A program made the position numbers and the translations under genes. A stretch of 64,000 nucleotides of DNA from Thermovenabulum sp049723235 (GTDB lineage: Bacteria > Bacillota > Thermosediminibacteria > Thermosediminibacterales > Thermosediminibacteraceae), in assembly GCF_049723235.1 (NCBI RefSeq), contig NZ_JBNARB010000001.1, forward strand, positions 62,001 to 126,000, given 5' to 3'. This document shows positions 44,292-53,052 of the stretch, in pieces; position 1 is the stretch's first letter, and the number at the start of each line of letters is the position of its first letter. Under the pieces are notes generated by a model, which saw only the letters and a list, made by a program, of their open reading frames with translations, made no database searches and was not told the DNA's origin.

Positions 44292-44769
44292 AGTTGGTGT
44301 GATTACAGCCAGCGACAGGGGATACAGGGGAGAAAGGGAGGATTTAAGCGGCAAGGTTATCGAAGAAATGGTAAAGGAAATTAATGGAGTTGTGGAAGAA
44401 TACAAGGTTTTACCCGATGATTTAGAAGTTATCAAAAAAGAGCTTATTAATATGTCCGATAAAGGCCTTGATTTGATTTTGACAACCGGGGGGACGGGTC
44501 TATCTCCAAGGGATAATACGCCCGAGGCTACTCTTGCGGTAGTGGAAAAACTTGTCCCTGGAATTCCTGAGGCAATGAGGATGGCAAGCCTGGCAAAAAC
44601 CCCCCATGCGATGCTATCGAGGGCTGTAGCCGGCATCAGGGGAAAAACCCTTATTGTTAACCTCCCCGGAAGCCCGAAGGGGGTAAGGGAGAACCTATCG
44701 GTAATTTTACCCGCCCTTCCTCATGCTGTAGAGGTATTAAGGGGAGAAGTAAAGGACTGCGGAAAATAG
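44284..44769 (+). CDS. mogA: Molybdopterin adenylyltransferase, MogA/MoaB type
   Basis: 161 residues. Activates molybdopterin with AMP before metal insertion. T-T-G-G-T-G-L-S-P-R-D, T-P-E and L-P-G-S-P-K-G are classical. Last gene of the cofactor operon, overlapping the MOSC gene by eight bases. MoaD, MoaE and MobA are not in the window. Confidence 0.93.
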   Translation: MLRVGVITASDRGYRGEREDLSGKVIEEMVKEINGVVEEYKVLPDDLEVIKKELINMSDKGLDLILTTGGTGLSPRDNTPEATLAVVEKLVPGIPEAMRMASLAKTPHAMLSRAVAGIRGKTLIVNLPGSPKGVRENLSVILPALPHAVEVLRGEVKDCGK

Positions 44770-44949
44770 TATAATAGCTTGTATTTTTTTGCTAAAAATG
44801 GATATTATAAATTTAAGATAATTAAAACATGAGATTTAATAAGCTAAAAATATAAAGAGAAATTTAAAAATAAGAGAAGAAAGAAAATAAAAAAATTACA
44901 AATTGAACTTTTTCAGCCCGAAATTCTTAAAAAAATTTGAGAGGGGGGA

Positions 44950-44978
44950 TTGATTTTTATACATAAATTGGTTATTAT
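44950..44978 (+). promoter_or_regulatory. groESL promoter
   Basis: TTGATT (44950-44955), 17-bp spacer, TATTAT (44973-44978); the CIRCE element begins 12 bases downstream, as usual for HrcA-controlled genes. Confidence 0.75.
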
Positions 44979-44989
44979 TTGAATTGTAA

Positions 44990-45016
44990 TTAGCACTCAT
45001 TAATGTTGAGTGCTAA
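44990..45016. promoter_or_regulatory. CIRCE operator (HrcA binding site)
   Basis: Exact consensus TTAGCACTC, nine-base spacer, GAGTGCTAA, 37 bases before the groES start codon. HrcA represses chaperonin genes until heat stress. hrcA itself is not in the window. Confidence 0.98.
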
Positions 45017-45053
45017 TAAAGCTATTAAAAGCCAAGACGAAGGAGGGTTTAGA

Positions 45054-45338
45054 ATGGCTTTAAGACCTCTCGGAGATAGAATAGTTGTTAAGGTGCTTGA
45101 CAAAGAGGAAAAGACAAAGGGTGGAATCGTTATTCCCGATACCGCAAAAGAAAAGCCCCAGAAGGGAGAAGTTATTGCAGTAGGTACAGGGGAAATAGTA
45201 GATGGTCAGAGGGTACCCCTGGAAGTGAAAGTGGGAGACAAGATAATCTTCTCGAAATATGCGGGTACCGAAGTAAAAATTGATGAACAGGAGTACTTAA
45301 TATTAAGACAAAGCGATGTCCTGGCGGTAATAGAATAA
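45054..45338 (+). CDS. groES: Co-chaperonin GroES
   Basis: 94 residues starting M-A-L-R-P-L-G-D-R. The mobile loop region (K-E-E-K-T-K-G-G-I-V-I-P-D-T) that docks to GroEL is clear. ATG 45054 follows AAGGAGGGTTTAGA; the frame could extend to 45003 but that part overlaps CIRCE. 21 bp before groEL. Confidence 0.97.
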   Translation: MALRPLGDRIVVKVLDKEEKTKGGIVIPDTAKEKPQKGEVIAVGTGEIVDGQRVPLEVKVGDKIIFSKYAGTEVKIDEQEYLILRQSDVLAVIE

Positions 45339-45359
45339 TTTTAACAGGGGGGAAGAAAA

Positions 45360-46970
45360 ATGGCAAAACAGATTTTATTTGATGAAGAAGCCCGCAGGGC
45401 TCTTTTAAGGGGAATTGATAAACTGGCCAATACCGTTAAAGTCACCCTTGGACCAAAAGGTCGCAATGTGGTTTTGGACAAGAAGTTCGGCACACCCACT
45501 ATTACCAATGATGGTGTTACAATTGCAAGGGAAATTGAATTAGAAGATCCCTTTGAAAATATGGGAGCCCAGCTTATTAAAGAAGTAGCTACAAAGACCC
45601 AGGATGTAGCGGGTGATGGTACCACTACCGCAACACTGCTTGCTCAGGCGATAATCCATGAGGGCATGAAAAACGTCGTTGCCGGGGCAAATCCCATGCT
45701 CATAAAGAAAGGAATTGAAAAAGCGGTTAAAGCTGTGGTAGAAGAACTCAAAACCTTCAGCAAACCCGTAGAAACAAAAGAAGCTATTGCTCAGGTAGCT
45801 TCCATTTCGGCAGCTGACGAAGAAATTGGAAACCTCATTGCCGAAGCGATGGAAAAGGTAGGAAAAGATGGCGTAATTACAGTAGAAGAATCCAAAACCA
45901 TGGGCACCACCCTGGAAGTTGTAGAAGGAATGGAATTTGACAGGGGTTACATATCCCCCTACATGGTAACCGACACGGAGAAGATGGAAGCAGTTCTTGA
46001 TGAACCTTTCATATTGATTACCGATAAAAAACTTTCCAATGTTCAGGATTTGATCCCCATTTTGGAAAAAGTAGTACAGAACGGCGGAAAACTCTTGATC
46101 ATTGCCGAAGACGTAGAGGGCGAAGCCTTAGCAACCTTGATAGTCAACAAACTCCGCGGAACGCTGCTTTCGGTAGCGGTAAAAGCTCCCGGCTTTGGTG
46201 ACAGGAGAAAGGCAATGCTGCAGGATATCGCCATTTTGACCGGCGGTCAGGTAATCTCTGAAGAACTCGGATTTGATATTAAGAATGCCACAATTGATAT
46301 GCTCGGAAGGGCAAGACAGGTAAAAGTTGGCAAGGAAAACACCATTATTGTTGATGGATACGGCGATAAGGAAGAAATCAAAAAGAGAATTAATTCCATT
46401 AAAGCTCAGATTGAGGAAACTACTTCCGACTTCGATAGAGAAAAACTACAGGAAAGACTTGCAAAACTTGCCGGCGGCGTAGCCGTAATAAAGGTCGGCG
46501 CAGCTACCGAAACCGAGCTGAAAGAAAAGAAACACAGGATTGAAGATGCTCTTTCTGCTACAAAGGCTGCTGTGGAAGAAGGTATTGTACCCGGCGGCGG
46601 CACCGCTTTCATCAATGCTTTACCCGTACTTGACAAGGTAGAAGCCGAAGGCGATGAAAAGATAGGTGTGGATATCATAAGAAGAGCTTTGGAAGCACCT
46701 GTAAGGCAAATTGCTTACAACGCCGGTAAAGACGGCTCTGTAATTGTTGAAAAACTGAAGACTATGGAAAAAGGTATCGGTTTTGATGCCTTCCGTGAAG
46801 AGTTCTGCAACATGATTGAAAGGGGTATAGTGGATCCGACAAAAGTAACCCGCTCTACCCTCCAGAATGCCGCAAGTGTTGCCGCAATGGTTCTTACCAC
46901 TGAAGCTGTTGTTGCAGAAATCCCTGAAAAGGAAAAGAACCCTCCGATGCCCAATCCTGATATGTATTAA
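45360..46970 (+). CDS. groEL: Chaperonin GroEL
   Basis: 536 residues, the 60-kDa ring chaperone. V-T-L-G-P-K-G-R-N-V-V-L, the ATPase site G-D-G-T-T-T-A, and A-A-V-E-E-G-I-V-P-G-G-G are intact. The tail ends P-M-P-N-P-D-M-Y with no glycine-methionine repeat. Forms the CIRCE operon with groES. Confidence 0.98.
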   Translation: MAKQILFDEEARRALLRGIDKLANTVKVTLGPKGRNVVLDKKFGTPTITNDGVTIAREIELEDPFENMGAQLIKEVATKTQDVAGDGTTTATLLAQAIIHEGMKNVVAGANPMLIKKGIEKAVKAVVEELKTFSKPVETKEAIAQVASISAADEEIGNLIAEAMEKVGKDGVITVEESKTMGTTLEVVEGMEFDRGYISPYMVTDTEKMEAVLDEPFILITDKKLSNVQDLIPILEKVVQNGGKLLIIAEDVEGEALATLIVNKLRGTLLSVAVKAPGFGDRRKAMLQDIAILTGGQVISEELGFDIKNATIDMLGRARQVKVGKENTIIVDGYGDKEEIKKRINSIKAQIEETTSDFDREKLQERLAKLAGGVAVIKVGAATETELKEKKHRIEDALSATKAAVEEGIVPGGGTAFINALPVLDKVEAEGDEKIGVDIIRRALEAPVRQIAYNAGKDGSVIVEKLKTMEKGIGFDAFREEFCNMIERGIVDPTKVTRSTLQNAASVAAMVLTTEAVVAEIPEKEKNPPMPNPDMY

Positions 46971-46975
46971 TGAAA

Positions 46976-47004
46976 AAGAGCCCGCTAAAAGCGGGCTCTT
47001 AAAA
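46976..47004. terminator. Terminator between groEL and the convergent ferredoxin-like gene
   Basis: AAGAGCCCGC, loop TAAAA, GCGGGCTCTT. The T-run is better on the minus strand (towards groEL), so it best stops the ferredoxin-like gene. Confidence 0.85.
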
Positions 47005-47024
47005 TATTATGATCAGCATACTTA

Positions 47025-47642
47025 TTAATTAATTATTTCACCATCGATAGAAACCGTGACTTCCGAATAAGGGATTATTTTATCCGAGAGGGCCATTGCT
47101 TTTCTCACGGCGTAGCTCATGCCGTTACAACAGGGCACCTCCATTTTTATCACCGTGATACTTTTTATATCGTTATTTAATAATATATCCTTAAATTTCT
47201 CTATATAGCTTTCTAAGTCATCCAATTTCGGACATCCTATCAGAACCACCCGGTTTTTTAAAAAATCCTTATGAAAATTGGAATAGGCAAAGGCGGTGCA
47301 GTCCGAAGCTATAAGCAGGTCGGCATTTGAAAGAAATTTTGCTTTTGGATGAATAAGGTGTATTTGTACCGGCCAGGAATTAAGACTAATCTTATCATTA
47401 CTTATTTCATTATTTATTGATTCATTATCTAATGACTTTCCTTGAGCTTCGGTTTCCACTTCTATTATTTCTATTGCATTTTCAGGGCAAATTAGACAGC
47501 TTCCCATACCATCACAAAGGTCTCTACTTACGAGTCTTGCCTTACCGTCGATAACTTTTATTGCTCCTTCATGGCAGGCTTTTTCACAGAGCCCGCATCC
47601 GTTGCACTTTTCTTCGTTTATCCTTACTATTTTGCGCTTCAT
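47025..47642 (-). CDS. 4Fe-4S ferredoxin-like protein with C-terminal extension
   Basis: 205 residues. N-terminus: C-N-G-C-G-L-C-E-K-A-C and a second set C-D-G-M-G-S-C-L-I-C-P, i.e. two-cluster ferredoxin. The middle is rich in Asn, Ser and Ile. The last 110 residues (S-D-C-T-A-F-A-Y-S, G-C-P-K-L-D and V-P-C-C-N-G-M) add more conserved cysteines. Similar proteins occur as stand-alone iron-sulfur proteins of unknown partner in clostridia. Good ribosome site AGGAGGA. Confidence 0.75.
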   Translation of the reverse strand: MKRKIVRINEEKCNGCGLCEKACHEGAIKVIDGKARLVSRDLCDGMGSCLICPENAIEIIEVETEAQGKSLDNESINNEISNDKISLNSWPVQIHLIHPKAKFLSNADLLIASDCTAFAYSNFHKDFLKNRVVLIGCPKLDDLESYIEKFKDILLNNDIKSITVIKMEVPCCNGMSYAVRKAMALSDKIIPYSEVTVSIDGEIIN

Positions 47643-47686
47643 ATCCTTCCTCCTGAAATTTAATATTTTTATTTATATTATATTCG

Positions 47687-47830
47687 TGAACTACCATCCA
47701 CCTAAAGAGGTGGAGGCTTCCTACTTCATCGACCGGACTTGCTACTGGGACTGTATCCCCAGTAGTAGAGGTCCAATCTCCACAGGCGTAAATTCGGGTG
47801 GTTCCCACCCTACTGATTGCTTATACAAAA
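47687..47830 (-). ncRNA. Candidate omega-RNA (reRNA) of the TnpB relic
   Basis: On the minus strand the end of tnpB and the following 130 nt form several GC-rich hairpins (CTACTGGGGATACAGTCCCAGTAG at 47740-47763 read in reverse, CCACCTCTTTAGGTGG near the end), as in guide-scaffold RNAs of TnpB systems. An internal frame that looks coding is explained by this RNA. Confidence 0.55.
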
Positions 47831-48560
47831 AATTCCATAGTTTCTCAGGTTCTTTGCAGCATTTTCATCTCTATCATGGACTGTTCCGCATTTCGGACAT
47901 CTCCACACTCTATCTTTTAACTTTAGCTCTTTGTTGCTGTATCCACATCTGCTACACATTTTCGAAGATGGAAATGACCTGTCTGCCGCTATGACTCTCC
48001 TGCCATACCAATCTGCCTTGTATTTAAGATATCTCAAAAACTTTGACCATGAACTATCAAGAATGTATTTCGATAACCTTGTTTTTGATAGTCCCTTTAC
48101 ATTCAAATTTTCAATCACCACGACTTGGTTCTCGTCTATGATGGTCTTAGATATCTTGTGCAAAAAGTCTTCCCTTGAGTTCTTTACATATTCATATTCC
48201 TTTGCAAGTCTTTCGCTTGCTTTCTCCCAGTTTTTAGAACCTTTTTTCTTCCTTGACAATTGCCTCTGCAGTCTTTTGAGTCTCTTTTCAGCTTTAATAA
48301 GATATTTCGGATATTCAATCTTCAAAGTCACTGTATCACTTTCAATTGTTATAAAGCTCTTCAAACCTAAATCTACTCCACAAACAAAATTCTTTGGCTC
48401 TTTTACATCATTTCTTGGGTCTTGTAAATCTACAAGTATACTTACATAATACTTGCCTGCTTTTGTTTTCACAACTGTTGCAGATTTTATTTTCCCTTCA
48501 AACTTTCTGTGAAATACTGCTTTTATTCCATCTTTCATCTTTGGTAAATAAAAAAAATAA
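47690..48560 (-). mobile_element. Truncated IS200/IS605-type (IS1341-like) element
   Basis: Contains a 5'-shortened tnpB and an intact-looking right end: the short palindrome CCACCTAAAGAGGTGG (47699-47714) next to GTGAACTACCA (47686-47696) matches IS605-family ends. The left end and tnpA are missing; coding homology to TnpB begins only near 48545, a few bases from an ArsR terminator. Confidence 0.75.
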
Positions 48561-48577
48561 GTAACCTGTGTTACCAA
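47810..48577 (-). pseudogene. TnpB RNA-guided nuclease, N-terminally truncated
   Basis: 255 residues of a protein normally near 370-400. RuvC residues are kept: Asp69 in G-V-D-L-G-L-K-S, Glu156 in V-I-E-N-L-N-V-K-G-L and the Asp in H-D-R-D-E-N-A-A-K-N. The zinc finger has Cys208, 211, 227, 230. Homology starts at about residue 11 (L-P-K-M), so the whole N-terminal recognition part is lost and the first residues are read from flanking DNA. Likely dead as a nuclease, though the catalytic core is open. Confidence 0.85.
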
Positions 48578-48584
48578 AATAAAA

Positions 48585-48609
48585 AACTTTTACCGGGGCG
48601 GTAAAAGTT
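48585..48609 (-). terminator. Terminator of the ArsR gene
   Basis: On the minus strand AACTTTTACC, loop GCCCC, GGTAAAAGTT, followed by TTTTATTTT. Confidence 0.88.
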
Positions 48610-48614
48610 CAGGA

Positions 48615-48959
48615 TTAATATTCAACTTGCTCTTTTAGAATTTCGTCTATGGAATTTAATACCTGGTGATTTTCCTCTAAATTGAGAAGGATTTTTATTA
48701 TTTTTTTTACATCTTCGTTAACTACGGAATAGATGACCTCAACACCAGCTCTTTTCCCTTTTATAATCCCTTTTGATTTTAATGCGGCAAGATGCTGGGA
48801 AACCGTAGACTGAGGTAAATCCAAACAATCCTGAAGCTCGGTTACGTTGCAGTCTTTACACAGTAATTTGCAGACAATACATAGCCTTGCCGGATGTCCT
48901 AACGCTTTAAAAATCTCAGCGGTTTTTTCAATCTTTTTTTTGAATTCCTGCTTATCCAT
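48615..48959 (-). CDS. ArsR-family winged-helix regulator
   Basis: 114 residues. HTH with V-T-E-L-Q-D-C-L-D-L-P-Q-S-T-V-S-Q-H-L-A-A-L and wing G-K-R-A-G-V-E-V-I-Y. Several cysteines around helix 2-3 (C-I-V-C-K-L-L-C-K-D-C) could bind metal or a thiol signal. ATG 48959 sits five bases behind GGAGG; the ATG at 48971 overlaps that site. It may control the ferredoxin-like gene, with the IS relic now lying between; target unknown. Confidence 0.87.
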   Translation of the reverse strand: MDKQEFKKKIEKTAEIFKALGHPARLCIVCKLLCKDCNVTELQDCLDLPQSTVSQHLAALKSKGIIKGKRAGVEVIYSVVNEDVKKIIKILLNLEENHQVLNSIDEILKEQVEY

Positions 48960-49265
48960 GTCGTCCTCCATAAATAAATTATTTTATATTATTATAATAT
49001 TATTATATATCAATAGAGAGAAATTAAGTAAAGGGTTAGTGAAAATAATAATATTAACAAGAACCCAAATTTTTATAATTTTTAAATCAAACCGAAAATA
49101 ATAAAACAAAATATAACTTTAATATAGACTTATACGTACAACAATATATTAATATTATACATCCTGTTTATTCACAAGACAAGACAGTTTTATTTTTTTA
49201 AGAAAAAATTTATAATGTATAGACAACTATATATTATAATGATAAAATAATTCTGGTGATGCAAT
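48960..49265. other. AT-rich divergent promoter region
   Basis: About 300 bp of AT-rich DNA between the ArsR (minus) and GntR (plus) genes; no coding frame with a ribosome site. Contains a TATAAT at 49235-49240 and an inverted repeat TATAG-ACAA-CTATA at 49218-49231 just upstream, a possible binding site of the downstream GntR/UTRA regulator. Confidence 0.4.
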
Positions 49266-49988
49266 ATGATAGATAAAAAAAGTCCGATACCCGTTTACTT
49301 TCAATTAATGAATTATATAAAGGATGAGATTAAAACAAAGAAATTAAAGCCCGGAGACCTTTTACCTTCGGAAAGGGAGTACTGTGAAAGATTTAATATA
49401 AGCCGTATGACGGTCAGACAGGCACTGAAAGAACTGGAAAGAGAAGGCATTATAAAAAGGGAAAGGGGCAGGGGCAGTTTTATAGCTTCCTACCCCATAG
49501 AACAGGAAGGGATAATGAGCTTTACCGAAATAGCCCAGAAGGAAGGATTGGTGGCTACTACCAGAGTGCTGGAATTTACCAGGGAGAAGGCAAAAAATTG
49601 TGCTAAGTTTTTAAATATAGACGAACAGGAAGATGTGATTAAAGCCACAAGACTAAGAATAGCCGATGGGATTCCCGTTGCTCTTGAGACAGTTTATCTA
49701 TGGGAGAAAAAGGTACCCAGTATAAATATGGACAAATTGACGGGGTCACTGCACAGGGTTTTAAGAGAAGATTACGGTATTAATATTACGAAATCAAAAC
49801 TTACCTTTTCCGCCATTTTCCCGACTCTTGAATTAATGAAGACCCTGGATATGAAAGAAACGATTCCATTGTTGAAAATCGAGAGTGTTTATTACAGAGA
49901 AGAGCCGGTATATTATGAAGTATCCTTTTATAGATCCGACCTCTTCAAAGTAACGGTAAATTTGACAAAAAATCTGAAAGGGGAGTGA
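49266..49988 (+). CDS. GntR/HutC-family regulator with UTRA domain (NagR/DasR-like)
   Basis: 240 residues. N-terminal winged HTH (about 10-70; L-L-P-S-E-R-E-Y-C-E-R-F-N-I-S-R-M-T-V-R-Q-A) and UTRA ligand domain (about 90-235). DasR/NagR members sense glucosamine-6-phosphate or GlcNAc-6-phosphate, which suits its coupling to nagB. Start ATG 49266 has GGTGAT close by. Its stop is next to the nagB start. Confidence 0.9.
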   Translation: MIDKKSPIPVYFQLMNYIKDEIKTKKLKPGDLLPSEREYCERFNISRMTVRQALKELEREGIIKRERGRGSFIASYPIEQEGIMSFTEIAQKEGLVATTRVLEFTREKAKNCAKFLNIDEQEDVIKATRLRIADGIPVALETVYLWEKKVPSINMDKLTGSLHRVLREDYGINITKSKLTFSAIFPTLELMKTLDMKETIPLLKIESVYYREEPVYYEVSFYRSDLFKVTVNLTKNLKGE

Positions 49989-49993
49989 TGGAC

Positions 49994-50734
49994 GTGAAAG
50001 TAATAGTTGTAAAAGACTATACAGAATTGAGCAAAAAAGCGGCATTTTTTGTTGCGGAGGAAATAAAGAAAAAACCTGACCTGGTTCTGGGGCTGGCTAC
50101 TGGGTCTACTCCTCTTGGAATGTACAGAGAACTGGTTAAGCTTTTTCAAAACGGGGAAGTGGATTTTTCAAGGGTTATCACTTTCAATTTAGATGAATAC
50201 GTCGGGCTTTCTCCTGAGGATAAAAACAGTTACCATTACTATATGTTTGAGAATTTTTTCAAACATATAAACATTCCACCGGAAAACATACATATTCCCA
50301 ATGGAATTGCTGATGATATTGAGGAGGAATGCAGAAGGTACGATGAGGAAATTTTAAAATACGAAAGGATAGACCTTCAAATTCTGGGTATAGGAATTAA
50401 CGGGCATATAGGCTTTAACGAGCCCGGGGATGAATTGATTACTTCTACTCATGTTACGGAACTTTCTGAAGAGACGAGAAAAGCCAATTCTAAGTTTTTT
50501 GAAAGCCCGGATGAGGTACCGAGATTTGCCATTACTATGGGACTCGGCACGATTATGAAAGCAAGGAAAATTCTTTTGCTGGCGAGTGGTAAAGAAAAGG
50601 CAAAAATTATTTTTGAATTCTTAGGGGAAGAATCGGTTTCAACAAAAGTTCCGGCGTCTTTCCTTCTTATTCATCCCGATGTTACCTGTATAATTGATGA
50701 AAAAGCAGCTCAATTGATTAAAGGGCAGGGGTAA
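49994..50734 (+). CDS. nagB: Glucosamine-6-phosphate deaminase
   Basis: 246 residues, converts glucosamine-6-phosphate to fructose-6-phosphate and ammonia. G-L-A-T-G-S-T-P-L-G-M-Y, F-N-L-D-E-Y-V-G-L, G-I-G-I-N-G-H-I-G-F-N-E-P are diagnostic. GTG 49994 gives the standard M-K-V-I-V-V-K-D-Y start with GGGAG eight bases before; GTG 49985 and ATG 49988 are too close to that site. No nagA is near. Confidence 0.94.
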   Translation: MKVIVVKDYTELSKKAAFFVAEEIKKKPDLVLGLATGSTPLGMYRELVKLFQNGEVDFSRVITFNLDEYVGLSPEDKNSYHYYMFENFFKHINIPPENIHIPNGIADDIEEECRRYDEEILKYERIDLQILGIGINGHIGFNEPGDELITSTHVTELSEETRKANSKFFESPDEVPRFAITMGLGTIMKARKILLLASGKEKAKIIFEFLGEESVSTKVPASFLLIHPDVTCIIDEKAAQLIKGQG

Positions 50735-50809
50735 TAATCCTTGCCCTTTTTAAATTTAAATGGTATAAAAATTTTATAAAGGAAAAAACACAGCAGGGAG
50801 AATAAAGCT

Positions 50810-51403
50810 ATGGAAAAGAAGGAAATAAGGAGAAAAATGATAGAAATGAGGGATACCCTACCGAAGGATATCATTGAAGAAAAAAGCAGGGTAATCCAAG
50901 AAAAACTTTATGAATTAAATTACTATAAAAAAGCAAAAAACATAATGTTTTACGTAAATACGAGAAATGAGGTAAGGACCCTGGATGCAATAAAAAAAAG
51001 CATATATTTGGGTAAGAAGGTTTTTGTACCGAAGGTTATTAATAAATGTGATATGCTGGCGGTAAGAATAAAGAACCTGGATGAATTAAAACAAGGGCAT
51101 TTTGGTATTTTAGAGCCCGTTTCCGGGGAAATAATAAACCCAAAAGAGCTGGAAGCTGTGGTTATACCCGGAGTGGCTTTTGATAAAAGGGGTTGCAGGC
51201 TCGGTTACGGGGGAGGGTATTACGATAGATTCCTGCAAAACCTCAAGGCCGATGCGATTAAAATTGCCCTTGCCTTTGAATTTCAAATTTTAGATGAACT
51301 TCCCAAAGAAGAATATGATATACTTATGGATATTATAATAACCGAAAAACGGATTTATTTCATAAATAAAAAAGACCAATATTATTTAGAGGAGGTTTAT
51401 TGA
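50810..51403 (+). CDS. 5-formyltetrahydrofolate cyclo-ligase
   Basis: 197 residues. ATP-dependent conversion of 5-formyl-THF to 5,10-methenyl-THF. V-P-G-V-A-F-D-K-R-G-C-R-L-G-Y-G-G-G-Y-Y-D-R-F-L is the conserved active-site block. Overlaps the GMP synthase start by a base, joining folate and purine metabolism in one transcript. Confidence 0.94.
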   Translation: MEKKEIRRKMIEMRDTLPKDIIEEKSRVIQEKLYELNYYKKAKNIMFYVNTRNEVRTLDAIKKSIYLGKKVFVPKVINKCDMLAVRIKNLDELKQGHFGILEPVSGEIINPKELEAVVIPGVAFDKRGCRLGYGGGYYDRFLQNLKADAIKIALAFEFQILDELPKEEYDILMDIIITEKRIYFINKKDQYYLEEVY

Positions 51404-52935
51404 TGGATTTGAGGGAAAACGTTATCATTCTTGATTTTGGCGGGCAATACAGTCAGCTTATTGCAAGAAGGGTAAGGGAGTCACAGATTTACTGCGAGAT
51501 ATTGTCTTATAAAACTCCTGTAGAAGATATAATCCGAAAAAGCCCCAAAGCCATTATCTTTTCTGGCGGACCGGCCAGCGTATACTCGGAAAATGCCCCT
51601 GCCTGTGATAAAAAAATTTTTGATCTGGGGATACCTGTACTTGGGATATGCTACGGGATGCAGCTAATGTGTCATATGCTGGGCGGTAAGGTAAAAAGAG
51701 CGGGAGTAAGGGAATATGGAAGGGCAAGGCTTTATGTGGAGGAAGAAGATGGAATTTTTTACGGTTTGGAAGATAGTTTTGACGTATGGATGAGCCATGG
51801 CGATTCCATTGAAGTACTTCCTCCTGGTTTTAAGACCCTTGCGAGGACGGAAAATACTCCTCATGCGGCGGTAAGTAACGGTAAAAACCTTTTCGGTGTT
51901 CAATTTCATCCTGAAGTTGTACACACAACCAGGGGCAGGGAGATATTGAACAACTTCTTGTTTGGTGTGGCAGGATGTAAGGGTACGTGGACCATGAAGG
52001 CTTTCATAGACGAACAGGTGGAAAAAATAAAGGAAAGGGTAAAGGATAAAAAAGCCCTTTGCGCTTTGAGCGGGGGAGTTGACTCATCGGTAGCGGCTGT
52101 TTTAACCCATAAGGCTATAGGCGATAACCTTGTATGCATTTTTGTTGACCACGGCCTTTTGAGGAAAAATGAAGCTGAAAATGTGGTAAAGATTTTTAAA
52201 GAGAAGTTTAACATAAATCTCATCGCTGTGGATGCAAAAGAAAGGTTTTTGAAAAGGCTAAAAGGAGTTACCGATCCGGAACAAAAGAGAAAAATAATTG
52301 GGGAAGAGTTTATAAAAGTATTCGAGGATGAAGCGAAAAAGCTCGGCAGCATAGATTTCCTCGTGCAGGGGACCCTTTATCCTGACGTGATAGAAAGCGG
52401 CACCGAAACCGCGGCCGTAATAAAAAGCCATCACAATGTGGGAGGACTCCCCAAGGATTTAAAATTTGAGCTTATAGAACCTCTGAGAGATCTTTTCAAG
52501 GATGAAGTGAGGAAAGTGGGATTAAAACTCGGACTCCCAGAAGAGATAATTTTCCGTCATCCCTTTCCGGGCCCCGGCCTTGCAATAAGGGTTATCGGGG
52601 AAGTAACTGAAGAAAAATTGAATATCCTCAGGGAAGCCGATGCAATTGTAATGGAAGAGATGAAAAAAAGCGGTCTTTACAAAGACTTATGGCAGGCTTT
52701 TGCGGTTTTAACGGATATAAAAAGTGTGGGAGTAATGGGAGATGAGAGGACATATTCTTATACTGTCGCTGTTCGGGCCGTAAACAGTGAAGATGGGATG
52801 ACCGCCGACTGGGCGAGATTACCTTATGATGTTCTCGACAGAATTTCCGCAAGAATAGTGAATGAGGTATGGGGTGTAAACCGGGTGGTTTACGATATTA
52901 CATCAAAACCACCGGCGACTATCGAGTGGGAATAG
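51403..52935 (+). CDS. guaA: GMP synthase (glutamine-hydrolysing)
   Basis: 510 residues. Class I amidotransferase with G-I-C-Y-G-M-Q nucleophile and F-H-P-E-V His/Glu, then the ATP-pyrophosphatase S-G-G-V-D-S-S and the dimerisation domain ending in T-I-E-W-E. Makes GMP from XMP. ATG 51403 is six bases behind AGAGGAGGT. Confidence 0.96.
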   Translation: MDLRENVIILDFGGQYSQLIARRVRESQIYCEILSYKTPVEDIIRKSPKAIIFSGGPASVYSENAPACDKKIFDLGIPVLGICYGMQLMCHMLGGKVKRAGVREYGRARLYVEEEDGIFYGLEDSFDVWMSHGDSIEVLPPGFKTLARTENTPHAAVSNGKNLFGVQFHPEVVHTTRGREILNNFLFGVAGCKGTWTMKAFIDEQVEKIKERVKDKKALCALSGGVDSSVAAVLTHKAIGDNLVCIFVDHGLLRKNEAENVVKIFKEKFNINLIAVDAKERFLKRLKGVTDPEQKRKIIGEEFIKVFEDEAKKLGSIDFLVQGTLYPDVIESGTETAAVIKSHHNVGGLPKDLKFELIEPLRDLFKDEVRKVGLKLGLPEEIIFRHPFPGPGLAIRVIGEVTEEKLNILREADAIVMEEMKKSGLYKDLWQAFAVLTDIKSVGVMGDERTYSYTVAVRAVNSEDGMTADWARLPYDVLDRISARIVNEVWGVNRVVYDITSKPPATIEWE

Positions 52936-52938
52936 GAA

Positions 52939-52979
52939 TTAACATAAAGTTAATACTTATTTAGCAGAGACTTTACAAT
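52939..52979 (+). promoter_or_regulatory. PhoP-type box and promoter of pstS
   Basis: Three hexamers with an exact 11-bp period: TTAACA (52939), TTAATA (52950), TTAGCA (52961), then TACAAT (52974-52979) as -10. This layout is the PhoP~P binding pattern in Firmicutes, pointing to phosphate starvation control. Confidence 0.8.
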
Positions 52980-53052
52980 GCACCTTTATTATATTAATTG
53001 AAGGAAATTTTTCAGTATAAAAGGGATAATAAAGATGGAGGTGCATTGTAAA

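Noticed and set aside
44770..45000. Small gene between mogA and CIRCE
   Set aside because: Only AT-rich DNA and promoter elements; no frame with a ribosome site.
47584..47808. Protein gene on the minus strand overlapping the IS end
   Set aside because: It lies over the hairpin-rich omega-RNA part and into the ferredoxin-like gene start; no ribosome site and a composition expected from RNA structure.
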